Shown here piece by piece: positions 37,188 to 48,756 of a DNA stretch of 64,000 nt. The DNA comes from Alcanivorax borkumensis SK2 (GTDB lineage: Bacteria > Pseudomonadota > Gammaproteobacteria > Pseudomonadales > Alcanivoracaceae): contig NC_008260.1 of assembly GCF_000009365.1 (NCBI RefSeq), positions 310,001 to 374,000 on the forward strand, given 5' to 3'. The notes under the pieces were generated by a model. It did no database searches. It was not told where the DNA came from and saw nothing but the letters and a program-made list of their open reading frames with translations. Numbering within the stretch: the first letter of the stretch is position 1; every line of letters begins with the position of its first letter. A program made the position numbers and the translations under genes.

Positions 37188-37224
37188 GCTGGCAACTGAA
37201 ATTAACGTTTGACGGTTAGTGACT

Positions 37225-40200
37225 ATGCCAAAAAGAAGTGATTTAAAAAGCATCCTCATTATTGGTGCTGGCCCGATTGTGATCGGCCAGGCCTGTGAGT
37301 TTGACTATTCCGGCGCCCAGGCTTGTAAAGCGCTGCGCGAAGAGGGTTACCGGGTGATTCTGGTTAACTCCAACCCTGCGACCATCATGACCGACCCGGC
37401 CATGGCGGATGCGACCTATATTGAGCCGATTACCTGGCAGACCGTGGCCAAGATCATTGAAAAAGAGCGCCCGGATGCGCTGCTACCCACCATGGGCGGG
37501 CAGACTGCGCTGAACTGTGCCCTGGACTTGGATCATAACGGGGTGCTCAAAGAATTTGGCGTGGAAATGATTGGCGCCACAGAGGATGCCATCGACAAAG
37601 CGGAAGATCGCTCCCGTTTTGACAAGGCGATGAAGTCCATAGGGCTAGAGTGTCCGCGCTCTGCCATTGCCCACAACATGGAAGAAGCCAGCGCCGCTCT
37701 TGAGTCGTTGGGTTTTCCCTGCATCATCCGACCCAGCTTTACTATGGGGGGGTCCGGTGGGGGCGTCGCCTATAACCGTGAAGAGTTCGAAGAAATCTGC
37801 CAGCGTGGCTTGGACCTGTCGCCCACTAATGAGTTGTTGATCGACGAGTCTTTACTGGGTTGGAAAGAATATGAGATGGAAGTTGTCCGCGATAAAAAGG
37901 ATAACTGCATCATCGTTTGTTCTATCGAAAACTTTGACCCCATGGGGGTGCACACCGGTGACTCTATTACTGTGGCGCCGGCCCAGACGCTCACCGATAA
38001 AGAACTGCAGATCATGCGTGATGCCTCCTTGGCAGTGCTGCGTGAAATCGGTGTAGAGACGGGTGGCTCCAACGTCCAGTTCGGCATTAATCCGGACAAC
38101 GGGCGCATGGTGGTGATTGAAATGAACCCGCGGGTCAGTCGCTCTTCGGCGTTGGCCTCCAAAGCCACCGGTTTTCCGATCGCCAAGGTGGCGGCAAAGC
38201 TGGCGGTGGGTTACACCCTGGATGAACTGCAGAACGAAATTACCGGCGGCAAAACCCCTGCCTCGTTCGAGCCGTCCATCGATTATGTGGTAACCAAGAT
38301 TCCGCGCTTCAACTTCGAGAAGTTCGCTGAAGCTGACGCCGTGCTGACCACCCAGATGAAATCCGTTGGTGAAGTGATGGCCATTGGCCGTAATTTCCAA
38401 GAATCTGTGCAGAAGGCGTTGCGTGGTCTGGAAACGGAATCCATCGGCTTTGACCCGCATGTGGACCCGGCCGCGCCGGACGCCCGTGAGCAGGTGGCGC
38501 AGTTACTCGCTACGCCGGGCCCTGAGCGTATCTGGATCGTTGGCGATGCCTTCCGGGTCGGCATGACCGTGGATGATGTGTTCAATATCACCAAGATTGA
38601 TCGTTGGTATTTGGTGCAGATTGAGGACTTGATTCGTGCCGAGCAGCAGCTGGTCGACAGCACCTTTAGCAGCCTGACTCGCGACAGCCTCTATGCGCTC
38701 AAGCGCAAAGGCTTCTCCGATGCCCGCCTGGCTCAGTTGCTGGGCGTGAAGGAAGCGGATGTGCGCGGCAAGCGTGAAGAGCTGAATGTGCTGCCGATCT
38801 ATAAGCGGGTGGATACCTGTGCGGCGGAATTCGCCACCGATACCGCCTACATGTATTCGAGCTACGACGAAGAGTGCGAGGCTAACCCTTCCGACCGTGA
38901 CAAGATCATGGTCATCGGTGGTGGCCCCAACCGGATTGGTCAGGGTATCGAGTTCGATTATTGCTGTGTGCATGCGGCGTTTGCCATGAAGGACGACGGC
39001 TACGAGGCCATCATGGTCAACTGTAACCCAGAGACCGTGTCTACCGATTACGATACCTCCGATCGTCTCTACTTCGAGCCTATTACGTTGGAAGACGTGT
39101 TGGCTATCGTGGCAAAAGAAAAACCTAAGGGTGTGATTGTTCAATACGGCGGTCAAACACCGCTGAAGCTGGCTCGTGCCCTGCAGGCGGCCGGTGTGCC
39201 GATTATTGGAACGCCGCCGGATGCCATCGATGAAGCGGAAGACCGTGAACGTTTCCAGCAGATGGTTAATAAGCTTGGCCTGAAGCAGCCGCCCAACCGC
39301 ACCGCTCGTTCCATGGAAGACGGTGTGCGCCTAGCAGAAGAAATCGGTTATCCGTTGGTGGTTCGTCCTTCCTATGTGTTGGGGGGGCGTGCCATGGAAA
39401 TCGTTTACGGTGAAGCAGAACTGCGTAACTACATGATGAACGCGGTATCGGTTTCCAATGACTCCCCGGTATTGCTGGATCGCTTCCTCGACGACGCCAT
39501 TGAGGTGGACGTGGATGCAGTGTGTGACGGAACGGATGTGGTTATCGGTGGCATCATGCAGCACATTGAGCAGGCGGGTGTTCACTCCGGTGATTCCGCA
39601 TGCTCTCTGCCTCCGTATTCGCTGGACGACGATGTTCAGGACGTCATGCGTCAGCAGGCTGCAGATATGGCATTGGAGCTGGGCGTGGTGGGTTTGATGA
39701 ATGTGCAGTTCGCGGTGAAAAACGGCGAGGTGTATGTGCTGGAAGTGAACCCGCGTGCTTCACGGACGGTGCCGTATGTGTCCAAGTGCATCGGCGTGTC
39801 TCTGGCGAAGGTGGCTGCTCGGTGCATGGCAGGCACCAGTCTTAAGGAACAAGGTTTCACCGAAGAGGTCAAACCTCAGCACTATTTCGTGAAAGAGGCG
39901 GTGTTCCCGTTCGCCAAGTTCCCGAAGGTTGATCCGATCTTAGGCCCGGAAATGAAATCTACCGGGGAAGTGATGGGCGTTGGCGAGACCTTTGCTGAAG
40001 CTTTTGGTAAGGCATCCCTGGGGGCCGGAGAAAAACTGCCGGAAACTGGAACGGCCTTTATTTCTGTGCGCGAAGTCGACAAGCCTGCCTCTGTGGAAGT
40101 GGCTCGCATGTTGATTGAACGTGGCTTCAGCCTGGTTGCCACAAAAGGTACCGCCAAGGTGCTGGGTGAGGCGGGCCTTGAAGTGAAGGTTGTGAACAAG

Positions 40201-40443
40201 GTGCTGGAAGGGCGTCCGCATATTGTGGACATGATCAAGAATGATCAGATTGCTCTGATTGTGAACACCACGGAAGGCAAGCAGGCGACCCGTGATTCTT
40301 TTGCGATTCGTCGCTCGGCGCTGCAGCACAAAGTGTTCTATACAACGACCATTGCCGCGGCCCATGCGGTTTGCCAGGCGCTGGGTATTAGTGGTGAGCC
40401 TACTGTTCGTCGCTTGCAGGACCTGCACGCAGAAATGAAATAA
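37225..40443 (+). CDS. carB: Carbamoyl-phosphate synthase large subunit
   Basis: A 1072-aa enzyme with two homologous ATP-grasp halves and a C-terminal MGS-like allosteric domain. It makes carbamoyl phosphate from bicarbonate, ammonia and two ATP. The N terminus [20 protein letters not shown] and the matching second-half [20 protein letters not shown] are seen, as is the allosteric region from about residue 935 ([20 protein letters not shown]). The ATG at 37225 (MPKRSD) is the family start; a GTG two codons upstream is less likely. Length equals that of E. coli CarB within one residue. Confidence 0.98.
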   Translation: MPKRSDLKSILIIGAGPIVIGQACEFDYSGAQACKALREEGYRVILVNSNPATIMTDPAMADATYIEPITWQTVAKIIEKERPDALLPTMGGQTALNCALDLDHNGVLKEFGVEMIGATEDAIDKAEDRSRFDKAMKSIGLECPRSAIAHNMEEASAALESLGFPCIIRPSFTMGGSGGGVAYNREEFEEICQRGLDLSPTNELLIDESLLGWKEYEMEVVRDKKDNCIIVCSIENFDPMGVHTGDSITVAPAQTLTDKELQIMRDASLAVLREIGVETGGSNVQFGINPDNGRMVVIEMNPRVSRSSALASKATGFPIAKVAAKLAVGYTLDELQNEITGGKTPASFEPSIDYVVTKIPRFNFEKFAEADAVLTTQMKSVGEVMAIGRNFQESVQKALRGLETESIGFDPHVDPAAPDAREQVAQLLATPGPERIWIVGDAFRVGMTVDDVFNITKIDRWYLVQIEDLIRAEQQLVDSTFSSLTRDSLYALKRKGFSDARLAQLLGVKEADVRGKREELNVLPIYKRVDTCAAEFATDTAYMYSSYDEECEANPSDRDKIMVIGGGPNRIGQGIEFDYCCVHAAFAMKDDGYEAIMVNCNPETVSTDYDTSDRLYFEPITLEDVLAIVAKEKPKGVIVQYGGQTPLKLARALQAAGVPIIGTPPDAIDEAEDRERFQQMVNKLGLKQPPNRTARSMEDGVRLAEEIGYPLVVRPSYVLGGRAMEIVYGEAELRNYMMNAVSVSNDSPVLLDRFLDDAIEVDVDAVCDGTDVVIGGIMQHIEQAGVHSGDSACSLPPYSLDDDVQDVMRQQAADMALELGVVGLMNVQFAVKNGEVYVLEVNPRASRTVPYVSKCIGVSLAKVAARCMAGTSLKEQGFTEEVKPQHYFVKEAVFPFAKFPKVDPILGPEMKSTGEVMGVGETFAEAFGKASLGAGEKLPETGTAFISVREVDKPASVEVARMLIERGFSLVATKGTAKVLGEAGLEVKVVNKVLEGRPHIVDMIKNDQIALIVNTTEGKQATRDSFAIRRSALQHKVFYTTTIAAAHAVCQALGISGEPTVRRLQDLHAEMK

Positions 40444-40534
40444 ATCGTCGTCGGGAGCGCTCGGAGCAGAGTGCTCCGGGCGGTTCCGTTAACAGGGCAT
40501 GTTCAACGGCCTGTTAAAAGACACGAGGATAATT

Positions 40535-41011
40535 ATGCAACGCGTACCGATGACCGCCAAGGGCGCTAAAGCCTTGCGCGAGGAACTGGAAAAACTGAAA
40601 AAAGAAGATCGTCCGCGTATTTCTGCTGCGATTGCAGAGGCTCGTGAGCACGGCGACTTGAAAGAGAATGCAGAATATCACGCGGCCCGCGAGCAGCAGG
40701 GTTTTTGTGAGGGGCGCATTGCTGATATTGAAGGGAAACTTTCCAATGCGCAGATCATTGATATTCAGGATATTGAGAATACCGGTAAGGTTATTTTTGG
40801 TGTTACCGTGACTATCCTTGATGTGGATACTGATGAAACCAAGGTGTATCAGATCGTCGGTGACGACGAAGCTAATATCAAAGAAGGCAAGCTGAGTGTG
40901 AACTCACCCATTGCCCGTGGCCTGATTGGCCGTGAGGAAGGGGATGTGGTGCAGATCGATACTCCCGGAGGTACTCGTGAGTATGAAGTTGATCAAGTGG
41001 AGCATATCTAG
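40535..41011 (+). CDS. greA: Transcription elongation factor GreA
   Basis: A 158-aa GreA, which stimulates transcript cleavage by paused RNA polymerase. The N-terminal coiled coil carries the acidic tip [12 protein letters not shown], and the C-terminal FKBP-like domain follows. GAGGA precedes the ATG at 40535 ([10 protein letters not shown]). Linkage to carAB is known from Pseudomonas. A strong terminator follows. Confidence 0.97.
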   Translation: MQRVPMTAKGAKALREELEKLKKEDRPRISAAIAEAREHGDLKENAEYHAAREQQGFCEGRIADIEGKLSNAQIIDIQDIENTGKVIFGVTVTILDVDTDETKVYQIVGDDEANIKEGKLSVNSPIARGLIGREEGDVVQIDTPGGTREYEVDQVEHI

Positions 41012-41046
41012 GTTTTCTGTGCGTCACGCTTGCGGACAGCACGTAA

Positions 41047-41076
41047 AAAAAGGCGACGTTAAAACGTCGCCTTTTT
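41047..41076. terminator. Bidirectional terminator between greA and yhbY
   Basis: AAAAAGGCGACGTT (41047-41060) and AACGTCGCCTTTTT (41063-41076) form a perfect 14-bp stem with a two-base loop and A/T tails on both sides, serving the convergent greA and yhbY. Confidence 0.92.
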
Positions 41077-41113
41077 AATGGCTGCCGCGGGTAGCCTACT
41101 AGGTGGGTAGTGC

Positions 41114-41428
41114 TCAAGCGTTCTGGTATCGCAAAATATTCGATAGTTTCGCGTTGGGTTGTTGGGCTGGGCGGTAGAGTAGGGCGATGTTGCCGATGCG
41201 CTGGATTAGCTCGGCGCTGCCTTTTTCAGTCAGCGCCTGCACAATCGCTGCTCGCTCGTCGCGGGTTTCCGCGTTGACCTTTACCTTGATAAGTTCGTGA
41301 TCCTCAAGGCGCAAATTAAGCTCTTCTACGAAATTGTCGCTGAGTCCCTTGTCGCCAAAGATGAGAACGGGTTTCAGGTGGTGACCAATACGGCGTAACC
41401 GTTTGATGTCCTGGGTAGATAGCGGCAC
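41114..41428 (-). CDS. yhbY: YhbY-type RNA-binding (CRM domain) protein
   Basis: A 104-aa single CRM-domain protein associated with ribosome assembly (pre-50S) in E. coli. The motif LKPVLIFGDKGLSDNFVEEL contains the GxxG-like loop, and RDERAAIVQALTEKGSAELI follows. The start is GTG at 41428, seven bases after TGGAG. It is divergent from rlmE, another 50S factor, in the usual gammaproteobacterial order. Confidence 0.95.
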   Translation of the reverse strand: MPLSTQDIKRLRRIGHHLKPVLIFGDKGLSDNFVEELNLRLEDHELIKVKVNAETRDERAAIVQALTEKGSAELIQRIGNIALLYRPAQQPNAKLSNILRYQNA

Positions 41429-41547
41429 GGTGTGACTCCAGAAAGGGTTGCTGTGCGCGTATTCTACGGATTAGCCGCGGGAAAAGCAGCCATCCTGTGC
41501 ATTGGCTAAGAACATGAGGATGTAGAAAATTCAGGAGAGAGTGGTTC

Positions 41548-42174
41548 ATGGCGAAGTCCAGCCGTTCCAAAACCAGCAAAGCTTGGTTAAAAGAGCATTT
41601 TAACGATCCGTGGGTAGCTAAGGCCCAGGAGCAGGGTTATCGCTCCAGGGCCAGTTTCAAGCTGCTGGAGATGAATGAAAAGGACCGTTTGTTCAGGCCG
41701 GGCATGGCGGTGCTGGATTTGGGGGCGGCCCCCGGGGGCTGGAGCCAGGTGGCGGGTCAGCTGATTGGCGGCAGGGGCACGGTGATAGCCAGTGATATTC
41801 TTGCCATGGATGCTTTACCGGATGTGACCTTCATCGAAGGGGATTTTCGTGAGGAGGTGATCTATGAGCAAATCCTTATGGCGCTGGGGGATCAGCGGGC
41901 AGACCTTGTAATGTCGGACATGGCCCCCAATATGAGTGGTAATAGCGCGGTGGATCAGCCGCGGGCTATGTATCTGGCAGAGTTGGCGTTGGATATGGCT
42001 GAGCGGGTGTTGGAGCCTGATGGTGTGTTTCTGGTCAAGGTGTTCCAGGGCGAGGGGTTTGAAGATTATCGCAAAGCGCTACAAAGCCGCTTCAAACGCG
42101 TTGTCAGTCGTAAACCGGCGGCCAGTCGTGCCCGCTCTACTGAAGTTTATCAGCTGGGTTTTGGGCTGAAATAA
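41548..42174 (+). CDS. rlmE: 23S rRNA 2'-O-methyltransferase RlmE (RrmJ/FtsJ)
   Basis: A 208-aa SAM-dependent methyltransferase of U2552 in 23S rRNA. The SAM motif [13 protein letters not shown] is near residue 53; the catalytic K-D-K-E set is visible as Lys in [10 protein letters not shown], Asp in SDMAPNMSG, Lys in [10 protein letters not shown] and Glu in [15 protein letters not shown] precedes the ATG. It is followed by ftsH as in E. coli, where the pair is heat-inducible. Confidence 0.96.
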   Translation: MAKSSRSKTSKAWLKEHFNDPWVAKAQEQGYRSRASFKLLEMNEKDRLFRPGMAVLDLGAAPGGWSQVAGQLIGGRGTVIASDILAMDALPDVTFIEGDFREEVIYEQILMALGDQRADLVMSDMAPNMSGNSAVDQPRAMYLAELALDMAERVLEPDGVFLVKVFQGEGFEDYRKALQSRFKRVVSRKPAASRARSTEVYQLGFGLK

Positions 42175-42288
42175 GCTGCAAATACGCTATTTTGTTGTCC
42201 GAACCGGCATTACGCTGATTCCGGTAAATGGTGTAAGGTGTAAATTCGTTAGTGTGCGCGCGAGCGCCCGAATTAATCGAGGTCTCCC

Positions 42289-44205
42289 TTGAACGATATG
42301 ACCAAGAATGTTGTGCTCTGGCTGGTAATTGCCGGCGTCCTGTACGTGGTGGCATCTAGTCTCAGTACTCAACCTGCCACCGCAGATGTGCCCTATTCCA
42401 CCTTCATTTCGCGGGTAGAAGCCGGCAAGGTGCAGGAGGCCAAGATTGGCGAAAGTACGATTACCGGGACCTACACGGATGGTGGCCAGTTCCGCACGGT
42501 TAAGCCGCCGACCCTGGATACTAATCTGATGCCCACGCTGATTCAGAATGATGTGAATGTGGTGGGCTTGGAGCCTCAGCGTCAGAGTTTTCTGACGCAG
42601 CTGTTCCTGTCTGTGTTACCGATCCTGTTGATCTTGGCCATCTTTATCTTCTTTATGCGCCAGATGCAGGGTGGTGGCCGTGGCGGCGGTGGCCCCATGA
42701 CGTTTGGTAAATCCAAAGCCAAGTTGTTGGGCGAAGACCAAATCAAAACCACATTCGCCGATGTGGCAGGCGTAGAAGAAGCCAAGGAAGAAGTGCAGGA
42801 GCTAGTGGAGTTTCTGCGTGACCCAGCCAAATTCCAGCGCTTGGGTGGCAAGATCCCCCGCGGTGTGCTGATGGTGGGCTCTCCTGGCACCGGTAAGACC
42901 CTGTTGGCCAAGGCTATTGCAGGGGAAGCCAAGGTGCCTTTCTTTAGTATCTCTGGTTCTGATTTTGTGGAGATGTTTGTGGGGGTTGGTGCTAGCCGTG
43001 TTCGCGATATGTTCGAGCAAGCCAAAAAGCACTCCCCTTGCATTATCTTTATTGACGAAATTGATGCGGTGGGGCGTTCCCGGGGCGCCGGTGTCGGCGG
43101 TGGTCATGATGAGCGCGAGCAGACATTGAACCAGTTGCTGGTAGAAATGGACGGTTTTGATGGCAATGAAGGGATCATCGTTATTGCCGCGACCAACCGC
43201 CCTGACGTACTGGACCCGGCGCTGTTGCGCCCCGGTCGTTTCGACCGGCAGGTAACCGTGCCGTTGCCGGATATTCGCGGTCGCGAACAGGTATTGAAAG
43301 TGCACATGCGTCAGGTGCCAATTGCCGATGATGTGGAGCCAGCGTTGATTGCCCGTGGTACCCCCGGCTTCTCCGGTGCTGATTTAGCCAACTTGGTGAA
43401 TGAAGCTGCGCTGTTTGCTGCCCGTGCCAACAAGCGCATGGTTTCCATGGAAGAATTTGAGAAAGCTAAGGACAAGATCCTGATGGGGGCGGAACGTCGC
43501 TCCATGGTGATGAACGAGAAAGAAAAACTGAACACCGCTTTTCACGAAGCCGGCCACGCTATCGTTGGGCGGCTGGTGCCAGAGCATGACCCGGTTTATA
43601 AGGTGAGCATTATTCCGCGAGGCCGTGCGCTGGGTGTGACAATGTATCTGCCTGAAGAAGACAAGTACTCACAATCCAAGCGTGGTTTGGAGTCGTCCAT
43701 CTGCTCGTTGTTTGGTGGGCGTATCGCGGAAGAGATGACGTTGGGCTTTGATGGTGTTACCACTGGCGCCTCTAATGATATCGAACGCGCTACCAAGCTG
43801 GCTCGTGCCATGGTGACCAAATGGGGCCTGAGTGAAAAAATGGGCCCGCTGGCCTATGAGGAAGAAGAAGGTGAAGTCTTCCTTGGCAAGCAGGTGGGGC
43901 AGCGCAAGCATATGTCTGAACAAACCGCGGAAGAAATTGACCGTGAAGTGCGGGCCATCATTGATAATTGTTACGGTCGCGCCAAAGAAATCCTAGAGCG
44001 TAATCGCGATAAGTTGGAGCTGATGGCGGATGCATTGATGCAGTATGAAACCATTGATGCCGATCAGATCGAAGACATAATGAGTGGTCACAAGCCGAGA
44101 CCGCCGAAAGATTGGCGGGATCAGGGGCCGGGTAATGGCGCTGCCGCTTCTGGTGATAGTGCCTCCGGTGATGACCCGATCGGTGGGCCTGCTAACACGC
44201 ACTGA
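42289..44205 (+). CDS. ftsH: ATP-dependent zinc metalloprotease FtsH
   Basis: A 638-aa membrane AAA+ protease. Two membrane helices (residues 6-24 and 103-124) flank a periplasmic domain; the AAA domain has Walker A GSPGTGKT near 200 and the second region of homology; the zinc site is HEAGH near 420. The C terminus is Pro/Gly/Asp rich. The likely start is TTG 42289, giving MNDMTKN as in Pseudomonas; ATG 42298 is an alternative. It is in a cluster with rlmE, folP and glmM. Confidence 0.97.
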   Translation: MNDMTKNVVLWLVIAGVLYVVASSLSTQPATADVPYSTFISRVEAGKVQEAKIGESTITGTYTDGGQFRTVKPPTLDTNLMPTLIQNDVNVVGLEPQRQSFLTQLFLSVLPILLILAIFIFFMRQMQGGGRGGGGPMTFGKSKAKLLGEDQIKTTFADVAGVEEAKEEVQELVEFLRDPAKFQRLGGKIPRGVLMVGSPGTGKTLLAKAIAGEAKVPFFSISGSDFVEMFVGVGASRVRDMFEQAKKHSPCIIFIDEIDAVGRSRGAGVGGGHDEREQTLNQLLVEMDGFDGNEGIIVIAATNRPDVLDPALLRPGRFDRQVTVPLPDIRGREQVLKVHMRQVPIADDVEPALIARGTPGFSGADLANLVNEAALFAARANKRMVSMEEFEKAKDKILMGAERRSMVMNEKEKLNTAFHEAGHAIVGRLVPEHDPVYKVSIIPRGRALGVTMYLPEEDKYSQSKRGLESSICSLFGGRIAEEMTLGFDGVTTGASNDIERATKLARAMVTKWGLSEKMGPLAYEEEEGEVFLGKQVGQRKHMSEQTAEEIDREVRAIIDNCYGRAKEILERNRDKLELMADALMQYETIDADQIEDIMSGHKPRPPKDWRDQGPGNGAAASGDSASGDDPIGGPANTH

Positions 44206-44208
44206 TTG

Positions 44209-45075
44209 ATGATGCATCAAAAGACACTTAGCTGTGGGGCGCGGACACTGAACCTGTCCGCGCCTGTCGTTATGGGGGTCCTTAATGTGACCCCCGACTC
44301 CTTTTCCGATGGTGGCCGGTTTACCGAGCGCGATGCCGCGCTGCGTCAGGCAGAGCAGATGTTGCGTGACGGAGCGGCGATTATTGATGTGGGGGGAGAG
44401 TCTACCCGGCCTGGTGCTTCGCCGGTGTCTGAGCAATATGAGCTTGACCGGGTTGTCCCTATTGTTGAGGCGCTAAGCTATGAGCTGAATGCGCTAGTGT
44501 CTGTGGATACCAGCACCGCGGCAGTGATGCGCGCGAGTGCGGCGGCTGGCGCAGGCATGATTAATGATGTCCGCTCTTTGCGTCGCCCCGGTGCCATTCA
44601 GGCAGCAGCGGCCAGTCAGCTCCCGGTCTGTTTGATGCATATGCGGGGTGAGCCCGGCAACATGCAAGATAACCCCCGTTACGATGATGTTACTGCCGAG
44701 GTGGTCGCCTTGCTCCGTGAGCGTATCGGCGCGTGTGAGCGGGCAGGTATTTCGCGGGAGCGCCTGTTGGTGGATCCGGGGTTCGGATTTGCCAAGACGG
44801 TACAGCACAATTTGCAGCTGATGCATGAGATGGATGCGCTTCAGACTCTGGCGTTGCCTATTCTGATTGGGGTGTCGCGGAAATCTTTATTTGGCAAAGT
44901 GTTGGGGCGCGATGTGAACGAACGATTGCCAGGCAGCCTAGCGGCGGCCGTAATGTGCGTGGAGCGCGGTGCCAGCATTGTGCGCGCTCACGATGTTAAA
45001 GAAACCGTGGACGTGGTGCGTTTCGCCCATGCGGTTATGGAATCACAAAGAGAATCGCAAAAGGAGTTGTCATGA
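44209..45075 (+). CDS. folP: Dihydropteroate synthase
   Basis: A 288-aa DHPS that joins pterin pyrophosphate and p-aminobenzoate in folate synthesis. The loop motifs [18 protein letters not shown] and [11 protein letters not shown], the pocket strand MINDVRSLR and the later [10 protein letters not shown] are all present. The start is ambiguous among TTG 44206, ATG 44209 and ATG 44212; none has a clear ribosome site, so coupling to ftsH translation is likely. It overlaps glmM by four bases. Confidence 0.96.
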   Translation: MMHQKTLSCGARTLNLSAPVVMGVLNVTPDSFSDGGRFTERDAALRQAEQMLRDGAAIIDVGGESTRPGASPVSEQYELDRVVPIVEALSYELNALVSVDTSTAAVMRASAAAGAGMINDVRSLRRPGAIQAAAASQLPVCLMHMRGEPGNMQDNPRYDDVTAEVVALLRERIGACERAGISRERLLVDPGFGFAKTVQHNLQLMHEMDALQTLALPILIGVSRKSLFGKVLGRDVNERLPGSLAAAVMCVERGASIVRAHDVKETVDVVRFAHAVMESQRESQKELS

Positions 45076-46406
45076 CGCGCAAATATTTCGGCACCGACGG
45101 GGTGCGAGGTACGGTGGGGGAGTTTCCCATTACGCCTGATTTTGTGCTCAAGCTGGGCTGGGCTGCCGGCAAGGTACTGGGGGCTCGTGGTGGCAGCAAG
45201 ATATTGATTGGTAAAGATACCCGTATTTCCGGCTATATGTTTGAGTCAGCCTTAGAAGCGGGGATCTCTGCAGCTGGAGTGGATGTGCGCTTGTTGGGGC
45301 CGTTGCCCACGCCGGGAATTGCCTATTTGACGCGCACACTTTCGGCTCAAGCCGGCATTGTGATTTCTGCGTCTCATAACCCTTATACGGATAACGGCAT
45401 TAAGTTTTTCGGGGCGGATGGTCGAAAGCTCAATGATGAAATTGAGCTCGAAATTGAGCGCTTGCTGGATGAGCAAATGTCGGTGGTGTCCACGGATCAG
45501 ATCGGTAAGGTGCGACGTATAGATGATGCCCGCGGTCGTTATATTGAATTTTGCAAAAGCACGGCGCCAGGCCTAGACCTTAATGGAATGAAAATTGTGG
45601 TGGATACCGCCAACGGTGCGGCTTACCACATTGCCCCGGATGTGTTCGAAGAGCTAGGCGCCACTGTGGTGCCGCTGGCTAATCAGCCCGACGGCTTCAA
45701 TATTAATCGCGATTGTGGCTCTACTCATCCCGAGGCGTTGCAGCGCAAGGTTGTGGAAGAAAAAGCCGATCTCGGTGTGGCGCTGGATGGCGATGCGGAT
45801 CGATTATTGATGGTCGATCATGCTGGTAACCTAGTTGATGGTGACCAGCTGTTGTTTGTGGTGGCCCGCGATCGCAAAGAAAACGGCGCGGAAATGGATG
45901 GGGTCGTAGGAACGCTAATGTCCAACTTCGGGTTGGAGCTGGCGCTGCAGGCTGAAGGCATTGAATTTGTACGCGCCAAGGTCGGTGATCGTTATGTCAT
46001 GGAGCAGTTGGATAAGCGTGGCTGGAACATCGGTGGCGAATCCTCCGGGCATCTGGTGTGCCTGGATTGCACCACCACGGGGGATGGAACCGTCTCTGCA
46101 TTGCAGGTGTTGGCGGCCTTGTCCCGTCGTAAGCAAGGCTTGGCCGAGTCTGTCGCAGACGTGTCCATGCTCCCCCAGAAGATGATCAATGTACGTGGCC
46201 CAAATCGTGATGGATTTATGGAAAATGGGGATGTGCAGGCGGCCATGGCAGATGTAGAAGATAGGCTGGCCGGTAATGGCCGTATCCTGTTGCGACCCTC
46301 CGGCACTGAGCCTTTGGTGCGGGTGATGATTGAAGGCAAGGATGTGGATCGGGTGGAAAGCCTGTGCCGTGAGCTGGCCGAAGTGGTGGAAAAGGCAATC
46401 AATTAA
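45072..46406 (+). CDS. glmM: Phosphoglucosamine mutase
   Basis: A 444-aa alpha-D-phosphohexomutase converting glucosamine-6-P to glucosamine-1-P for peptidoglycan and LPS. The phosphoserine is in [16 protein letters not shown] (Ser101), the metal loop is LDGDADR, the sugar loop GGESSGH, and the phosphate loop [12 protein letters not shown]. The start overlaps the folP stop (ATGA). The ftsH-folP-glmM order is conserved in gammaproteobacteria. Confidence 0.97.
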   Translation: MTRKYFGTDGVRGTVGEFPITPDFVLKLGWAAGKVLGARGGSKILIGKDTRISGYMFESALEAGISAAGVDVRLLGPLPTPGIAYLTRTLSAQAGIVISASHNPYTDNGIKFFGADGRKLNDEIELEIERLLDEQMSVVSTDQIGKVRRIDDARGRYIEFCKSTAPGLDLNGMKIVVDTANGAAYHIAPDVFEELGATVVPLANQPDGFNINRDCGSTHPEALQRKVVEEKADLGVALDGDADRLLMVDHAGNLVDGDQLLFVVARDRKENGAEMDGVVGTLMSNFGLELALQAEGIEFVRAKVGDRYVMEQLDKRGWNIGGESSGHLVCLDCTTTGDGTVSALQVLAALSRRKQGLAESVADVSMLPQKMINVRGPNRDGFMENGDVQAAMADVEDRLAGNGRILLRPSGTEPLVRVMIEGKDVDRVESLCRELAEVVEKAIN

Positions 46407-46486
46407 GCGGCACTCAGCAGGCTTCACGCAATACATAGCGTGAATATCTATTGTGTGTGAGCGAGTTACAGATAAGAGAGACAATA

Positions 46487-47230
46487 ATGAATAGAACCCC
46501 TCTGGTTGCGGGCAACTGGAAAATGAACGGGCGCAAGGACTTGCTTACCGAAATGGCAGACGCTCTGGCGGGTTATGCTGGTGCTGCTGAGGTGGTCATC
46601 TGTCCACCTTTTCCGTATTTGGCTGCGGCCAGATCTGCGATGCCGGGGGCCGTTGGTATCGGTAGCCAGAACGTGAGTGAGCAAGAGGATGGCGCTTTTA
46701 CCGGAGAGGTATCTGCGCCGATGCTAGCCGAGGTGGGCTGTGGTTACGTGATTATTGGGCATTCCGAGCGCCGTGCGTTATACGGTGAAACGGATGCGCA
46801 GATTGCCAGCAAGTTCGCCCACGCTCAGGCTGCGGGTCTGGTGCCGATTCTTTGCGTGGGTGAAACGCTGGAAGAGCGTGACTCTGGCAATACTGACACC
46901 ATCGTCTGTGGGCAATTACGCGCGGTTGTGGATGCGGTTGGCGTTGCGGCTTTTGCTAATGCGATAGTGGCCTATGAGCCGGTCTGGGCGATCGGCACTG
47001 GGAAGACGGCTAGCCCCGAGCAGGCTCAAGCTGTTCACGCTTGTTTGCGTCAATTTTTAGCGAAAGACGACCCGGATATCGCTCAATCGCTGCGGTTGCT
47101 TTACGGCGGCAGCGTAAAGGCGGATAATGCCGCCCTTCTATTTGCCCAGTCAGACATCGATGGGGGTCTGATCGGTGGGGCATCGTTAACAGCCGACAGC
47201 TTTATTGCGATCTGTCAGGCGGCGGAATAA
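46487..47230 (+). CDS. tpiA: Triosephosphate isomerase
   Basis: A 247-aa TIM-barrel enzyme. The catalytic Lys is in AGNWKMNG, the His in IIGHSERR and the Glu in [14 protein letters not shown], and the phosphate-binding end is YGGSVKADN. The ATG at 46487 (MNRTPLV) fits the family; the longer frame adds 12 residues. It lies upstream of secG, a common arrangement. Confidence 0.97.
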   Translation: MNRTPLVAGNWKMNGRKDLLTEMADALAGYAGAAEVVICPPFPYLAAARSAMPGAVGIGSQNVSEQEDGAFTGEVSAPMLAEVGCGYVIIGHSERRALYGETDAQIASKFAHAQAAGLVPILCVGETLEERDSGNTDTIVCGQLRAVVDAVGVAAFANAIVAYEPVWAIGTGKTASPEQAQAVHACLRQFLAKDDPDIAQSLRLLYGGSVKADNAALLFAQSDIDGGLIGGASLTADSFIAICQAAE

Positions 47231-47241
47231 TTAGAGACATT

Positions 47242-47685
47242 ATGGATATTGTTGTTCATGTAGTACACGTATTGGCAGCCCTTGGGCTGATTGGTCTGGT
47301 GCTAATTCAGCACGGTAAAGGCGCTGATGCGGGTGCTTCCTTTGGCGGCGGCGGTTCTCAAACCGTTTTTGGTAGTGCTGGGTCGGCGAACTTTCTTACT
47401 CGTGCCACAGCAGTACTGGCGGCACTATTCTTTGTGACCAGTTTGGTTTTGGCTTGGATGGCGCGTCAGGAAGCGGACAGTAGTCGTAGTTTTCTGCCGG
47501 AGCTGGAAACCGTTGAGCACCAGGATGTGCCTGTTGTTGACGAGTCTCCGTCTGAGGTTCCGGCGGGCATGACTGAAGTGCCAGTGGCCCCGGATGCGAA
47601 TGAAGAGCAAAAAGAAGTTTCGGATGTGCCTCAAGCTGAGGTAGAATCCCCGGCCCCGACTGAGGTGCCTCAGTCGGAGCAGTAA
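47242..47685 (+). CDS. secG: Preprotein translocase subunit SecG
   Basis: A 147-aa SecG with two membrane helices (residues 3-22 and 55-72) joined by the conserved Gly-rich loop [20 protein letters not shown]. The acidic Pro/Glu/Val-rich C terminus of about 70 residues is longer than in E. coli SecG (110 aa). It is part of the SecYEG channel. A tRNA-Leu gene follows by 14 bases and is probably co-transcribed. Confidence 0.95.
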   Translation: MDIVVHVVHVLAALGLIGLVLIQHGKGADAGASFGGGGSQTVFGSAGSANFLTRATAVLAALFFVTSLVLAWMARQEADSSRSFLPELETVEHQDVPVVDESPSEVPAGMTEVPVAPDANEEQKEVSDVPQAEVESPAPTEVPQSEQ

Positions 47686-47699
47686 GTTAAGCGTTCTTT

Positions 47700-47785
47700 G
47701 CCGAAGTGGTGGAATTGGTAGACACGCTATCTTGAGGGGGTAGTGAGCTTCGCTCGTGCCGGTTCAAGTCCGGCCTTCGGCACCA
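47700..47785 (+). tRNA. tRNA-Leu (GAG)
   Basis: An 86-nt class II tRNA with encoded CCA. The acceptor stem is GCCGAAG/CTTCGGC, the anticodon loop TTGAGGG gives GAG, a long variable arm (TGAGCTTCGCTCG) follows, and the T arm is CCGGTTCAAGTCCGG. The secG-tRNA-Leu arrangement is seen in other gammaproteobacteria. Confidence 0.97.
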
Positions 47786-47829
47786 ATTAGGGAACGTTTT
47801 GCTGGCGAGTGTTGTCAGTGAAGCGTAAG

Positions 47830-47860
47830 GAAAAAGACCGATGTGCATTATCGGTTTTTC
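47830..47860 (+). terminator. Terminator after tRNA-Leu
   Basis: ACCGAT and ATCGGT, flanked by A and T runs (GGAAAAA and TTTTTCC), form a hairpin 45 bases after the tRNA. A second perfect 9-bp repeat, AGTATCAGG/CCTGATACT, follows at 47884-47914 without a T run. Confidence 0.8.
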
Positions 47861-47951
47861 CAAGATCAGCTTGAAAGCTGGTCAGTATCAGGTTCTGTGG
47901 CTTTTCCTGATACTAAGGCTTCGAAAAATAAATACTTTTTTCGATAATGCC

Positions 47952-47980
47952 TTGACAGAGTGGGCGCCTCTGAGTATTAT
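47952..47980 (+). promoter_or_regulatory. Strong sigma-70 promoter of the initiator tRNA
   Basis: A perfect -35 TTGACA, 17 bases, then TATTAT, followed by a GC-containing discriminator (TTGCGCTCG). It lies 17 bases before the tRNA and is expected to be a strong, growth-rate-controlled promoter. Confidence 0.85.
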
Positions 47981-47996
47981 TTGCGCTCGATTTTGA

Positions 47997-48073
<77 letters not shown>

Positions 48074-48113
48074 CTTAGACGGACTAGAAAAACATCTCTG
48101 GTCCAAAGCGGAC

Positions 48114-48140
48114 AAAAAGCCCCTCTTGTAGGGGCTTTTT
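48114..48140 (+). terminator. Terminator after the initiator tRNA
   Basis: AAAAAGCCCCT and AGGGGCTTTTT form a perfect 11-bp stem with a five-base loop, 41 bases after the tRNA. Confidence 0.92.
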
Positions 48141-48168
48141 GTTATCTGCAAACCGACCCGGTTGGTGG

Positions 48169-48238
48169 AAATGGGCGGTGGATCCGCGGTCGTTGCAGGG
48201 AATGCTGCAATTACTGTTCATCCTCGGGCCCATTTTTT
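48169..48238 (+). terminator. Second terminator-like structure in the rimP leader
   Basis: AAATGGGC (48169-48176) pairs with GCCCATTT (48228-48235), the latter running into a six-T tract, and TTGCA/TGCAA forms an inner stem. It ends 22 bases before rimP. Two successive terminators between the initiator tRNA and rimP are a known feature of the E. coli operon, so regulated read-through into rimP-nusA-infB is likely. Confidence 0.65.
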
Positions 48239-48260
48239 GTTTGTACCGGCGGAAAGATTT

Positions 48261-48716
48261 ATGTCAAAACGCACAGAACAATTAACCGAGCTGCTGGCTC
48301 CGGTAGTGGAAGATCTGGGTTTCGTGCTTTGGGGTGTGGAATACATCCAGGGGCGCGGGGCTGTTCTGCGTGTGTTTATTGACCATGCAGATGGTATTTC
48401 GGTAGATGATTGCGCGGCCGTGAGTCATGAAGTGAGCGGCGTGCTGGATGTGGAAGATCCAATCCCCGGTGAGTTTAATCTTGAAGTGTCCTCGCCAGGG
48501 ATGGATCGGCCCATGTTCGACATTACGCAGTATGTCGATTATATCGGTGAAGATGTGCAACTTAAGCTTCTGGCACCGGTAAGCGGCAAGCGTAAAATGA
48601 CGGCGGCCATTGTGGCCGTGGATGGCGATACGCTGGTGGTGGAGCTGGATGGCGAAACCTTGCGTGTTCCTTACAGTCAGGTAGATCGTGCTCGGTTGCA
48701 GCCCCGCTTCAATTGA
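48261..48716 (+). CDS. rimP: Ribosome maturation factor RimP
   Basis: A 151-aa RimP, needed for 30S assembly. It has an N-terminal alpha/beta domain with [19 protein letters not shown] and a C-terminal Sm-like domain. The conserved [13 protein letters not shown] is at about residues 72-84. The ATG at 48261 (MSKRTEQL) follows GGAAAG; the longer frame adds 33 residues not in the family. It is the first protein gene of the nusA-infB operon. Confidence 0.95.
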   Translation: MSKRTEQLTELLAPVVEDLGFVLWGVEYIQGRGAVLRVFIDHADGISVDDCAAVSHEVSGVLDVEDPIPGEFNLEVSSPGMDRPMFDITQYVDYIGEDVQLKLLAPVSGKRKMTAAIVAVDGDTLVVELDGETLRVPYSQVDRARLQPRFN

Positions 48717-48756
48717 GTACGCCCTGAAGAACTTTAGTCTTTGTAAAGGCCTGGCC

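Noticed and set aside
38503..39156. 217-codon antisense frame in carB
   Set aside because: It is the opposite strand of a strongly conserved enzyme, without a ribosome site or a coherent product.
42283..42293. TCTCCCTTGAA before ftsH as a sigma-32 -35 box
   Set aside because: It overlaps the probable TTG start of ftsH and no CCCCATnT-like box lies 13-15 bases downstream.
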